Assembly (NCBI GenBank): GCA_040768125.1
Contig: JAXGNG010000001.1
Span: 930,001 to 994,000 of the forward strand
Reading direction: 5' to 3'
Origin: RBG-16-49-21 sp040768125
GTDB lineage: Bacteria > Spirochaetota > UBA4802 > UBA5550
DNA length: 64,000 nucleotides
The translations under genes and the position numbers were made by a program. The notes under the pieces are model-generated. The model did not search any database. It worked only from the letters and a program-made list of their open reading frames with translations, and was not told the origin of the DNA. Numbering within the stretch: position 1 is the first letter of the stretch; every line of letters starts with the position of its first letter. Positions 10,742-18,876 of the stretch are shown in pieces.

Positions 10742-11803
10742 ATGTCTGATTTTAATCCAGGTGACAAATCATCGAAAAAGAAGATTTTAGGCTGGGAAGT
10801 GGCCCATGACCTCGAAAGGAATAGAAAAAGCATCGGCGCGAGGTCGACCCTGAACAGGAAACAGCTTGTTTCGACACTCGTCATCCTGGTAATTTTTTCC
10901 GGGGTTTTCGCCGTTGGATGCTGGCTCGCCGGGAATCCCTTTGAGGACACGAAAAGGATCGCCTCCGCTGCCGTGGTGAACATGGGATGGGAGGGAACCG
11001 ACCGGTGGGGCATAGTCTGGTGGGTGGTGATTGCCGCCGTGATTTTTGAATTCCTTGATGCCGCCGCGGGCATGGGGTATGGCACCGCCTTTACCCCCCT
11101 TCTGATTTTTTTCGGTTTTGATCCGCTCCAGATAGTCCCGGTGGTCATGATCCAGCAGGGGCTGGCCGGGTTGTGCGGAGCGTATTTACATAAGGAGTTC
11201 GAAAACGTCGAGTGGCGCATCAGGCCCATGTCCGAAACGATCAGGCTGTGGCTCATTATCGGCGGCGCGGGATGCATCGCGGTGCTCTTCTCGGTGACGG
11301 CCGTGTACGGAATATTCAAGGTTGCCAAGATCTGGATCCAGCTCTACGTCGCGCTTCTCCTTGTCGCGATGGGGGTGATTTCCCTGTTGCACGCAAAGCG
11401 AAAAAAAACGTATAAACCCCGGCACATGGTCTTCTACGGCGCCCTCGCGGGTTTTAACAAGGGGATCGGCGGGGGCGGATACGGACCCGTCATTACCGTG
11501 GGAGGGCTGTTGTCGGGCGTTCCGGCAAAGAGCATGATGGCCGTGACGGCCTTGTCCGAAGGTTCGGTCTGCCTGGTTTCGATTATCGCCTGGTTCGCGC
11601 TGCTGAGCCAGGGTATGGTAATCGACTTCATCCTGCTCCCCTCGATGATCCTGGGGAGCATCGTCGCGGTAATAGTCGCCCCCTACGCGACCAGGGTGCT
11701 GCCGGAAAAGCTGTGGCAATGGGTCGTTCCCGTGTATTGCTGCATACTGGCGGCGCTGTCCCTCTGGAAGCTCATGCCGGCCGTCGTCAAGGCGCTGTCC
11801 TGA
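10742..11803 (+). CDS. TauE/SafE-family membrane exporter
   Basis: A 353-aa polytopic protein with about eight hydrophobic helices. It shows the duplicated TauE/SafE signature: FLDAAAGMGYGTAFTPLLIFFGFDP in the first half and GALAGFNKGIGGGGYGPVITVGGLLSGVP in the second. Members export or import small sulfonates, sulfite or related anions. A 50-residue soluble N-terminus precedes the first helix. ATG at 10742 is chosen over an upstream TTG at 10730. TATAAT at 10710-10715 may be the -10 element. A trans-sulfuration enzyme gene converges on it, so a sulfur role is plausible but not shown. Confidence 0.85.
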   Translation: MSDFNPGDKSSKKKILGWEVAHDLERNRKSIGARSTLNRKQLVSTLVILVIFSGVFAVGCWLAGNPFEDTKRIASAAVVNMGWEGTDRWGIVWWVVIAAVIFEFLDAAAGMGYGTAFTPLLIFFGFDPLQIVPVVMIQQGLAGLCGAYLHKEFENVEWRIRPMSETIRLWLIIGGAGCIAVLFSVTAVYGIFKVAKIWIQLYVALLLVAMGVISLLHAKRKKTYKPRHMVFYGALAGFNKGIGGGGYGPVITVGGLLSGVPAKSMMAVTALSEGSVCLVSIIAWFALLSQGMVIDFILLPSMILGSIVAVIVAPYATRVLPEKLWQWVVPVYCCILAALSLWKLMPAVVKALS

Positions 11804-11842
11804 AACCGCGCCCCTTCCCGGCCGGCCACCAACGCCGGGGAT

Positions 11843-12985
11843 TTAGACCTTCGAGAGCGCCCTCTCGAGGTCGGAGAGGAGCGCGTCCCTATCTTCAATG
11901 CCTGCGGAAAGGCGGACGGTATTCTCCCGCACGCCAAACGTTGTCCTCCTCTCCGGGGGCATGTAGAGCATGGTGGTGAGGAAGGGGATGCATATGAGGG
12001 TCTCCGTAGCGCCGAGGCTGACGGCGTGGTAGATGGTCGTGAGGTTCGAGATGAACTTTTTCGCGTCGTCGATGGTTTCGCCCACGTCGAAGGCCATGAG
12101 CCCCCCGAACCCGTTCATCATCTGCCGCCGGGCCACTTCGTGGCCCGGATCATCCGCCAGGCCGGGATAGTAGATCCGGGCAATCTTATCGTGCTTCTTC
12201 AGATACTCCGCCATTGCCTGGGCGTTGTCGGACATCCTCCGGGCCCGCAGGGCCAGGGTTTTCAGGCCCCGTTCCAGGAAGGACGCAGAGTAGGGATCGT
12301 GGGTGGTCCCGATGGCCTGCCTGGTGAACCAGAGGTCGGTGTAGAATTCCTTTGAGCAGGCGATGGCCCCGGCCATGAGGTCATTGTGGCCTCCCAGGCC
12401 CTTCGTCGCGCTGTGGACCACGAGGTCCGCCCCCAGGTCAAGTGGCTTCTGGTGATAGGGCGTGGCGAAGGTGTTGTCCACCACGAACATGATGCCGTGC
12501 TTCCTGGCGATTTCCGCCGTCTTCGCGATGTCCACGATCTTGCAGAGGGGGTTGCTCGGCGTTTCGCAGAAAATCATCTTCGTCTCGGGCCTGATGAAGG
12601 ATTCGATGTTGTCGCTCTCATCCGCGTTGAGCCAGGTGACGTCAACGCCGAACCTCTCGAGTATCAACGAGACCTTGTAGTGGGCGCCGTACACGTCATG
12701 AAAGAGTATCAGGTTGTCCCCCGCCTTCAGGTACGTCAGGTACACCATGGTGCACGCCGCCATGCCGGTGGTGCAGATGATGCAGTCCTCGGCTTTTTCA
12801 AGGACGGCGATCTTTTTCTCCACGGCCCGCACGGTGGGGTTGTCGTCCCGGTGGTAGGTGTAGCCGTCGATCTCCCCGTCGGTTATCTTCTGCAGCACCT
12901 CGAATGATTTATATTCATAGTTCACCGCGGTGACGATGGGAGTCACCATGGGCTTGTTGCCGTATGGTGTGAGTGGATCAGGCAT
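11843..12985 (-). CDS. Cys/Met-metabolism PLP enzyme (cystathionine gamma-synthase / gamma-lyase type)
   Basis: A 380-aa fold-type I PLP enzyme. Seen: YTYHRDDNPTVRAVEKKIAVLE, the glycine-rich TTGMAA phosphate loop, VVDNTFATP with D170 opposite the pyridine nitrogen, and SATKGLGGHND with K195 as the Schiff-base lysine. The C-terminus has ENTVRLSAGIED. The ATG at 12985 has GAGGAGG 5-6 bases upstream; the longer frame to 13129 has no support. Synthase, gamma-lyase and O-acetylhomoserine sulfhydrylase activities cannot be told apart here. Confidence 0.88.
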   Translation of the reverse strand: MPDPLTPYGNKPMVTPIVTAVNYEYKSFEVLQKITDGEIDGYTYHRDDNPTVRAVEKKIAVLEKAEDCIICTTGMAACTMVYLTYLKAGDNLILFHDVYGAHYKVSLILERFGVDVTWLNADESDNIESFIRPETKMIFCETPSNPLCKIVDIAKTAEIARKHGIMFVVDNTFATPYHQKPLDLGADLVVHSATKGLGGHNDLMAGAIACSKEFYTDLWFTRQAIGTTHDPYSASFLERGLKTLALRARRMSDNAQAMAEYLKKHDKIARIYYPGLADDPGHEVARRQMMNGFGGLMAFDVGETIDDAKKFISNLTTIYHAVSLGATETLICIPFLTTMLYMPPERRTTFGVRENTVRLSAGIEDRDALLSDLERALSKV

Positions 12986-13253
12986 GGCTGCCTCCTCTGA
13001 ACTGCCGAAAACGGGGTTGGTATTTCCCGGGTGTCGCCAGGATGTGCAATGATGAAACCATGGCCATAAAAAGTCAAATTGGAAAATTCCGCTCAATGGC
13101 TCCCGGGGGCCCATGATATGACCGGACACGATGCATGCACTGCCCGTGGCGGTAATTTATGGGTTGCGATTTTCCGGACGCGCGTTGATCCTGTACGCCG
13201 GGACGCCGGTTGACCCGGCTCATGGAATTATTGAAACCTCAACGGGGAGAGCG

Positions 13254-13883
13254 ATGGCGGACAAACACAGAACAGGCTGGTACGACGGAAGTCTGTACGC
13301 CAGGCTCCTGGATCCCCTGACAGTCACACCATTTGAACGGCTGTTGAAGAACATGATAGATGAAAGAACCAGCGTCGTTGATATCGGGTGCGGCACCGGA
13401 GCAACGGTGATGGCCCTGTCGGGCCATTGCGCTTCAGCCGTGGGCATTGACATATCGCCAAGGATGATCGCCTACGCGGAGAAAATGAGAAGGAAGAAGG
13501 CCATCGACACGGTCAATTTCTTTCTCGTTGAGCGGGGGACTGATCTGCGGAAGACGCTACGCAGCGGATTTGATTATGCCATAATGAAAATGATGCTTCA
13601 TGAGACTGATGATTCGTATAGAAATGACAGTATCCGCCAGCTTCGCGGAATTGCCCGGCACGCGGTGATCGTGGATTACGTGTGTCCCCTTCCGAAGGGG
13701 TTCCCCTGCATGCTCACGAACCTTATTGAACGCACGGCGGGGAGGAGACATTTTTCAAATTTCAGGGACTGGTGCCGACTGGGAGGCCTGGAGGGGTTTC
13801 TCGCGAGGCAGGGCCTCGTGCCCCTTGAGGAAGCGCCGTGCTTTGGCAACGTTGGAAAAATCGTGAAAGTAAGACTGGGATAA
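13254..13883 (+). CDS. Class I SAM-dependent methyltransferase
   Basis: A 209-aa protein with VVDIGCGTGATVMAL (SAM motif I, residues about 41-55), VGIDISPRMIAYAEK (motif II) and MMLHETDD (motif IV region), as in methyltransferase-11/25 type enzymes. ATG at 13254 follows GGGGAG. It is divergent from the PLP enzyme. The C-terminal RRHFSNFRDWCRLGGLEGFL resembles small-molecule methyltransferases that act on quinones or lipids, but the substrate is not identifiable. Confidence 0.75.
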   Translation: MADKHRTGWYDGSLYARLLDPLTVTPFERLLKNMIDERTSVVDIGCGTGATVMALSGHCASAVGIDISPRMIAYAEKMRRKKAIDTVNFFLVERGTDLRKTLRSGFDYAIMKMMLHETDDSYRNDSIRQLRGIARHAVIVDYVCPLPKGFPCMLTNLIERTAGRRHFSNFRDWCRLGGLEGFLARQGLVPLEEAPCFGNVGKIVKVRLG

Positions 13884-14081
13884 TCGGCGGTTCTCGCCGT
13901 TCAGTCCCGCTGCCATGGTTACTTCAATTCCTCCATTGCCCTTTATGCCGGCATAGGGATGGGGTGAAGACGTTTTATGATTGCGAAAACTCACTATATG
14001 ACTTACGGTGTCTCCCGGATCCGCCAGAATATCGGATTTCACGCAGGATGAATTCGCGGCTGTGACCGGAGAGTGACGCGG

Positions 14082-14426
14082 ATGATCGAAATCAAGAGTG
14101 ATCGATACGGGCCGGTGGTGATACTGCGCTTCCATGGGAACCTCACCCGGGAGGCGCTGAAGGACGTGCAGGACGCGTGGAGCGATGAGGTTGACGCCAG
14201 GCCGGAAGTGATCGCCCTCGATTTCAGGGACGTCGCCCAGATTGACTCAATCTCCATCAATCATATCTTCAAGATGGCGAGGACCGCCGAAAAGGAATCA
14301 ATCCGTCTCGTCATCGTTGATGTCTATGAAACCCTGAAAAAAATCTTCGAGGTCATCAAGCTGGACAGGGTCGTCACCATAATGACGAAGCAGCAGTTTG
14401 AGTCCGCCTACCTGAAGGACCTCTGA
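14082..14426 (+). CDS. STAS-domain protein (anti-sigma antagonist type)
   Basis: A 114-aa protein consisting of one STAS domain: VVILRFHGNLTREALKDVQD, VIALDFRDVAQIDSISINHIFKMA, and RLVIVDVYETLKKIFEVIKLDRVV. The phosphorylatable serine of this family lies in the DSxxxN loop (here DSISIN). It could act in a partner-switching pathway, but no anti-sigma kinase or PP2C phosphatase is adjacent. ATG at 14082 is favoured over GTG 14073 because GGAG then sits at a proper distance. It is convergent with the kinase-like gene at 14437. Confidence 0.8.
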   Translation: MIEIKSDRYGPVVILRFHGNLTREALKDVQDAWSDEVDARPEVIALDFRDVAQIDSISINHIFKMARTAEKESIRLVIVDVYETLKKIFEVIKLDRVVTIMTKQQFESAYLKDL

Positions 14427-14436
14427 ATCCCCGCTT

Positions 14437-14976
14437 TTATCTCAGGCCGGGCACGTGCTTCTTCACTATGGCGTCGAGTTCCGCCATGGCGAGATCCAGG
14501 GTTCTCGTGTTCAGAACGTACTCGTCGGCCAGGGCGATGGGGACGGCCGTGCCGTAGTCGATTTCCCTCTGGTCGCGTTCGTCGAAGGCGTGGGGTGAAT
14601 CGTCGGATCGTCCCCGTGCGACAATCCTTTCCCGCCGCAGGGAGCGAGGGGCAATGAAGGCCACCACCGAGCAGTCGGCCTTTTCCCGGATCAGCTCGAT
14701 CTCGGGCCAGGAGCGCATCCCCTCAAGAAAGCCTACGGCAGCGCCCGATGCGAGCACCGTCTCGAGGGCCCGCCTGGTAACGCCCATGCCGTCCGCGCCC
14801 CTGAGCTCGTCGGATACCCTGGCGGAGGTCTGCGCGTCGGCTTCCAGGTTGCGCTTCATGATTTCAGCGCGGACAATATCCCCCGTGGCATAGTACGCGA
14901 ATCCTCGAGATTCTGCATAGACCCGGGCGATATTCTTTCCCGACGCCGGCATTCCCACAATCGCAAATAGTTTCAT
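14437..14976 (-). CDS. P-loop nucleotide kinase, dephospho-CoA-kinase-like (UPF0200 type)
   Basis: A 179-aa protein starting MKLFAIVGMPASGKNIA, with a Walker A P-loop at residues 8-15. The segment ATGDIVRAEIMKRNLE and the lid-like RRERIVARGRSDDSPHAFDERDQRE match the archaeal-type UPF0200 / AAA kinase family, which resembles dephospho-CoA kinase and adenylate kinase. Substrate unknown. The gene ends 10 bases from the convergent STAS gene. Confidence 0.7.
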   Translation of the reverse strand: MKLFAIVGMPASGKNIARVYAESRGFAYYATGDIVRAEIMKRNLEADAQTSARVSDELRGADGMGVTRRALETVLASGAAVGFLEGMRSWPEIELIREKADCSVVAFIAPRSLRRERIVARGRSDDSPHAFDERDQREIDYGTAVPIALADEYVLNTRTLDLAMAELDAIVKKHVPGLR

Positions 14977-15230
14977 TCTTCACTCCGATGTAGCCTGATC
15001 TAATGGAGCCTGATTGCACAAGACGCCACCGTCTCTTTCACCCTGAGGGCGTGGGTCACGGTGATGCAATGTGTCTCCTCGGCGCGCACTATCGTGCATC
15101 TTCGGTCTCATGGCAAGCAAAAAGTTCCGGATCGTGGCGTTACAATGCACTCTGCCGTCATAACCGTTTATTGCCGCTCGGGGCAAGTCACTTGATACGC
15201 TGCTGCAGGGGGGATGTATCAGAGGTGTAT

Positions 15231-15743
15231 ATGGCTGATCCGATCCCAACTGAAGGCATCATTTCAAAGATTCATTCCATCCGCGGCAAGAAGGTCATGC
15301 TTGATAAAGATCTGGCAGAACTGTACGAGGTCGAGACGAAAGCTCTGAATCAATCGGTTAAACGAAACCGGGAGCGATTTCCCGCGGATTTCATGTTCCG
15401 GCTGACAATGAAAGAATTTGAATCGTTAAGGTCACAATTTGTGACCTTAGAAAAAGGCAGGGGCCGGCATGTTAAATATCTGCCCCATGCATTTACCGAG
15501 CATGGAATATTGATGCTTTCAGGCGTGCTCAATACCGCCAGGGCGATACAGGTCAATATTCAGATAATGCGCACGTTTACAAAGCTAAGAAAGATGCTTT
15601 CAACGTATGAAGACCTGAAGATCAAAATCGATGCCCTGGAACGGGACTATGATAGGCGGTTTAAAATCGTATTCGATGCATTGAGACAGATACTTGTTGA
15701 AGAGGAGCAGCCGAAGAACAGGATCGGTTACAGGGCTGATTGA
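15231..15743 (+). CDS. ORF6N-domain protein (copy 1)
   Basis: A 170-aa protein with the ORF6N DNA-binding domain at the N-terminus: GIISKIHSIRGKKVMLDKDLAELYEVETKALNQSVKRNRERFP (about 8-50), then FMFRLT, LRSQFVTLE, LPHAFTEHGILMLSGVL. A helical tail (TKLRKMLSTYEDLKIKIDALERDYDRRF, about 118-147) probably forms a coiled coil. ORF6N proteins occur in phages and, as dispersed copies, in many bacterial chromosomes; role unknown, DNA binding inferred. Two related genes lie at 59685-60185 and 60294-60802. A 23-bp palindrome lies within the coding sequence, and a hairpin cluster follows the gene. Confidence 0.85.
   Translation: MADPIPTEGIISKIHSIRGKKVMLDKDLAELYEVETKALNQSVKRNRERFPADFMFRLTMKEFESLRSQFVTLEKGRGRHVKYLPHAFTEHGILMLSGVLNTARAIQVNIQIMRTFTKLRKMLSTYEDLKIKIDALERDYDRRFKIVFDALRQILVEEEQPKNRIGYRAD
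15427..15449. repeat. Perfect palindrome inside ORF6N copy 1
   Basis: A 23-bp sequence with 11-bp perfectly complementary arms (TAAGGTCACAA and its complement) around a central T. It covers the codons for LRSQFVTL. The other two ORF6N genes have different palindromes at the same codons (59963-59993 and 60580-60610). Confidence 0.85.
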
Positions 15744-15776
15744 AGATGAAGGATTATGGACACATACTAACAGTTT

Positions 15777-15808
15777 CCTGAAAAACTCCATCTGTGGAGT
15801 TTTTCAGG
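15777..15808. terminator. Strong hairpin after ORF6N copy 1
   Basis: A perfect 14-bp stem, CCTGAAAAACTCCA with its complement, separated by TCTG. The right arm contains TTTTT and the left arm AAAAA, so it can act as a bidirectional terminator. It lies 34 bases after the ORF6N stop. Confidence 0.7.
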
Positions 15809-15871
15809 TTCGGTTTACGAAGTGAATTCGCAAAACCTCGCACTTTTCTTGGTTTTCAGCCTTGAAAAATG

Positions 15872-15981
15872 GCGATACATCCATGTATCGCTCGCAGTTT
15901 ACTGTTTTTCAGCAAACTGCTAAATACCTGGTGTATCGAGTGGCGAAGCGCCCCTCGATAAGGCCGCACTTCAGGGCGGCC
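15872..15981. repeat. Cluster of four hairpins in a 431-base gene-free stretch
   Basis: Perfect or near-perfect inverted repeats follow one another: GCGATACAT/ATGTATCGC (15872-15891), GCAGTTT/AAACTGC (15894-15920), TATCGAG-GGCG/CGCC-CTCGATA (15934-15960) and GGCCGC/GCGGCC (15962-15981). With the terminator at 15777 this makes five in 205 bases. Two direct copies of CAAGTATCAAG follow near 15990-16040. The stretch 15744-16174 has no gene. It resembles a REP/BIME-like or decayed mobile element beside an ORF6N gene. Confidence 0.55.
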
Positions 15982-16174
15982 ACTTTGGACAAGTATCAAG
16001 ACAAGCGACTACTCTGGACAGCTGCCGGGGCAAGTATCAAGTATTAGTTTTTTGCGCTAGAATTCCAGGCCTGCATCCGTTGCTTTTTTGTGTTGCTACT
16101 ATCGAACTAATCTCCGATGATTACTCAGATGCGACCTGTGGTGCCGCGATTGAGTGCCAGGTTTGCCGGAAATA

Positions 16175-17206
16175 ATGAAAATGTGGCAGCTTCATCACAA
16201 TGCTACTAATGAAAAATTGGCCCGTATCGGATTCGTGCTCTATGTGTGTATCGTTTCGGGCTTTGTATCGAACACACGCATTTTGGCAGACCCCGTGAGA
16301 AAGGCCCCTCCGGGGGGAGCCCCGGCAACAGTTTCCGCGCGTACCATTCATTTCAGCGTCCCGACCGGTTTTATCGATGCCACCAATTATTCATACGCAT
16401 CGCCAAACAGGAAGGAAATGGTCTCCGTGAACCTTGAGGAACTGAATCCTCCTCCTTCTTCACTTGACGAAATCTATGAAGATAAAAAGAAATCGCTCCT
16501 CAATGTGATGGAGGGGCGGATCCACATCATTTCGGAAGGCCGGACCCGGATGGCGGACACCATGGCCAGGAAGATCCTCTTCGCCTTCAGCGATAAGGAT
16601 GGCGAGCATGTGGACCACTGGGCGATCGGAGTGACGGGTCAAACCGTGATTCTGTTGTCCTACGTGGCGCCTGAAAAAAATCTGGACACCTTCACTCATA
16701 TGGCGCGGAGCGTGGTCCTGGCGCCGCGCCATCCACGGCCGGCCACGGCGGGATTCCGCAGACATCAGGCCGGCCGGATTTTTCTGGATCTGCCGGAGAA
16801 CCTGCGCGAGCCCCGGGTCTATGCCTTTACCAGCAGGGATTCAACGATAACGATAACCGCCAGCTTCCATGACCCCTCGGATGAGATACCCGCGATGACC
16901 CTCCAGGATCGTATCCAACGGGATTCGGGGAATGACCTGAAAAAAATCAGGGGGTTGAAAGAATCCCGGGTAACGGTTGAGGGAGGGGAGGGGCGGGAGG
17001 CCCGGTACATCGTTGACGAAGGGTCCCATCCCTATCGGCCCAGGGCCCATGCCGTCTGCAGCGCGGTAATAATGGCGGGCAATGAAAGTCTTCATGTATA
17101 CGGAAAGGCGCCGCTTCATGCCCGTGCGGGCCTGATCAGGGCCTGGGATGAATTCCTGGGATCGATAAAACCGGCCGGGGACCTGGCCGATACGCACACA
17201 CGCTGA
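16175..17206 (+). CDS. Exported protein with two DcrB/PsbP-like domains
   Basis: A 343-aa protein with a hydrophobic segment near residues 18-35 (GFVLYVCIVSGFVSNT), probably a signal peptide with a long N-region. Two similar halves follow: IHFSVPTGFIDATNYSYASPNR...VVLAPRHP and GRIFLDLPENLREPRVYAFTSRD...FLGSIKPA. Each has the 'beta-rich, F/L-x-V/L-P-x-G/N-F start and W/F-E-x-x-x-S end' layout of DcrB/DUF1795-like (Mog1/PsbP fold) domains. Fold assignment is by pattern only. The start codon is uncertain (GTG 16154 or ATG 16175). Function unknown. Confidence 0.6.
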   Translation: MKMWQLHHNATNEKLARIGFVLYVCIVSGFVSNTRILADPVRKAPPGGAPATVSARTIHFSVPTGFIDATNYSYASPNRKEMVSVNLEELNPPPSSLDEIYEDKKKSLLNVMEGRIHIISEGRTRMADTMARKILFAFSDKDGEHVDHWAIGVTGQTVILLSYVAPEKNLDTFTHMARSVVLAPRHPRPATAGFRRHQAGRIFLDLPENLREPRVYAFTSRDSTITITASFHDPSDEIPAMTLQDRIQRDSGNDLKKIRGLKESRVTVEGGEGREARYIVDEGSHPYRPRAHAVCSAVIMAGNESLHVYGKAPLHARAGLIRAWDEFLGSIKPAGDLADTHTR

Positions 17207-17285
17207 AAGATCGTGGCGGGCCGCTCCGCGGGGGCGCTCATCGAACATCAATGAACCCTGTCCCGGTAAAGCCCGGCGGCGCATG

Positions 17286-17924
17286 TTATCCTTTCGGCTT
17301 TCTCCCCGTGACAAGAAAGATGGTGAACGTGGCCCTTTCCCCGGCCTCGCCTGTTCTCTCGACAACTGCCGCGGTGGTGGATGTCACGTCGACGAGCCCC
17401 GCGCCCCTGAACCAGTCCATCATCACCTCCCTTGTGAAGCCGTTGTGGAAGACGCCGGTATCGTCACGGTGGAACCTGCCGCCGTCCGGATCGAGGTCCG
17501 CCACGCAGAGCGCTCCCCCGGTATCCAGGTGATCCGCGAGCCTCTTCACGAGGGTCGGGACGTCCCGCACGTGGTGAAAGGTCATGCTGCTGGTGATCAG
17601 GTCATAGGACCCCTCGAGGCCCTCTCCGTCATCCGACGCCAGGTGAATCGTGGTCACTCCCGAAAGGCCGGCGGACCCGGCCTTTTCTTCGAGCACGTCG
17701 AGCATTCCCTTTGAACTGTCAGCGCAGGCGACGGCCCCGGTCAGCTCCCGCACCTGGAGGGAGAGGAGGCCGGTTCCGCACCCGAAGTCAAGGGCCCTCA
17801 TGCCCCTGGTGATGGTCACCGCCGCGGCCATGGACCGGAAGACGTCCCGGGCAAGCGATACCCTCTGGGGCTTCTCGTCCCAGGTCTGCGCCGCGAGGTC
17901 AAAAGATCGTGTTTCGTTTTGCAT
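17286..17924 (-). CDS. Class I SAM-dependent methyltransferase
   Basis: A 212-aa protein: FDLAAQTWDEKPQRV at the N-terminus, then ALDFGCGTGLLSLQV (SAM motif I), ACADSSKGMLDVLEEK (motif II), DLITSSMTFHHVRDV (motif IV) and HLDTGGALCVADLDPDGGRFH. This matches the methyltransferase-11/12 group often annotated as UbiE/COQ5-like. AGGGG lies about 10 bases before the ATG. It is divergent from the selenoprotein peroxiredoxin. The substrate is not identifiable. Confidence 0.8.
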   Translation of the reverse strand: MQNETRSFDLAAQTWDEKPQRVSLARDVFRSMAAAVTITRGMRALDFGCGTGLLSLQVRELTGAVACADSSKGMLDVLEEKAGSAGLSGVTTIHLASDDGEGLEGSYDLITSSMTFHHVRDVPTLVKRLADHLDTGGALCVADLDPDGGRFHRDDTGVFHNGFTREVMMDWFRGAGLVDVTSTTAAVVERTGEAGERATFTIFLVTGRKPKG

Positions 17925-18116
17925 TGGATGTATACCCCTCGTGATGACAGGCCTGTGCGCAATACGTAACAGTGGCCTGACGCATGACCGGTCCTGCTTT
18001 CCGTGACAGAAAACGCGTCTTTAATCTCCATGGCAAGAGAAAAAGAGGGAAGTCCCGCGGCGCACGATTCAGCCCGGCGCGTGTGAGTCTTTTTGTCATA
18101 AAAAAGCGCTGGACAG

Positions 18117-18172
18117 GGCAATTGAATTATCACAAACTATCGTTTGTATTGGTTCTCAATACTTCAATTGCC
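18117..18172 (+). promoter_or_regulatory. Structured leader (three-way-junction-like) before the Sec-peroxiredoxin
   Basis: An outer 10-bp perfect stem GGCAATTGAA / TTCAATTGCC (18117-18126 with 18163-18172) encloses two hairpins: ACAAAC/GTTTGT (18132-18147) and ATTG/CAAT (18148-18160, extendable to GTATTG/CAATAC in competition with the first). It ends 32 bases before the ATG. It may be a 5'-UTR regulatory structure or a small inserted palindromic element. Confidence 0.45.
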
Positions 18173-18204
18173 GGTGAGGCGCGAAACTGTGCCGGGAGGC
18201 AACC

Positions 18205-18750
18205 ATGAGAATAGTGCCACTCGTTCTCACTCTTATCCTGCTGCTTGGCGTTTCTGAATGCTCATCAACGAATGCGAAGAACGGAGCCCCCATGGTCGGC
18301 CAGGCGGTCCCTGATTTTTCACTCCCTGACCAGGACGGAACGATCTGGAGGCTCGGCGACGTCGTGAAACGCCACCGGGGGGTGGTCCTCGCCTTTTATC
18401 CCAAGGACGATACGAAGCTTTGAATAAGGCAATTTGTTGAGTTTCAACAAAACATCAGGAAGTACACCACGCGCAACATCAAGATCCTCGGCCTGTCAAG
18501 GGATTCGGCGGAGTCCCATCGCTCCTTCATCGCCAAGCATGGCCTTGACGACATGACCCTGCTGGTGGACAGGAAGGGGGGGGTCGCGAAAACGTACGGC
18601 GCGGACCACCCGGTTCTCCCCCTGTCTAAAAGGGTGTACCTGGTTATCGATCGAAACATGAAGGTCATCTACAGGAAGGATATGGGGTTCGCGCTCCTTG
18701 AGAACCAGACCGATACCCTGCTCAGGGAGATCGACGAAAAAATCCGGTAG
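18205..18750 (+). CDS. Selenocysteine-containing exported peroxiredoxin (AhpC/TSA, Bcp-like)
   Basis: The reading frame runs through a TGA at 18421-18423 and gives a 181-aa peroxiredoxin. Residues 1-20 form a signal peptide (possibly lipoprotein, EC at 18-19). The core starts VGQAVPDFSLPDQDGTIWRL. The catalytic motif PxxxTxxC is read as P66-K-D-D-T70-K-L-U73, with the TGA exactly at the peroxidatic cysteine. Thioredoxin-fold sequence continues in the same frame (NIKILGLSRDSAESH, LLVDRKGGVAKTYGA, RVYLVIDRNMKVIY) to a TAG. No cysteine follows residue 73, so this is a 1-Sec type. A SECIS-like hairpin follows the TGA. It would reduce peroxides in the envelope. Without Sec insertion the product would be a 72-aa fragment lacking the active site. 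Confidence 0.9.
18421..18451 (+). promoter_or_regulatory. Sec codon TGA and bacterial SECIS-like hairpin
   Basis: TGA at 18421-18423 is followed by a perfect 8-bp stem TTTGTTGA / TCAACAAA (18433-18440 with 18444-18451) with apical loop GTT. The loop G is the 18th base after the TGA. Known bacterial SECIS elements have a short hairpin with a G at the start of the apical loop about 16-37 bases from the UGA; this fits. Confidence 0.75.
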
Positions 18751-18766
18751 CCCGGTCCAGGGGAGG

Positions 18767-18786
18767 GCCGGGGCGGGGGCCCCGGC
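18767..18786. terminator. GC-rich hairpin after the peroxiredoxin
   Basis: GCCGGGGC / GCCCCGGC with a GGGG loop, 17 bases after the TAG. No T-tract follows, so termination is uncertain; it separates the peroxiredoxin from cydA. Confidence 0.4.
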
Positions 18787-18876
18787 GGCGTCGCCGTATA
18801 CGTATCGGGACGCGCAATGTCCGTTCCATGATTCTCCAGTTTGAAGCCGCGGTAATAAAACGAGACGAGGTATGCT

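Noticed and set aside
18424..18552. Peroxiredoxin as a pseudogene with a nonsense mutation
   Set aside because: TGA falls exactly on the peroxidatic position, the downstream frame is intact to the natural end, and a SECIS-like hairpin follows; selenocysteine is the better reading.
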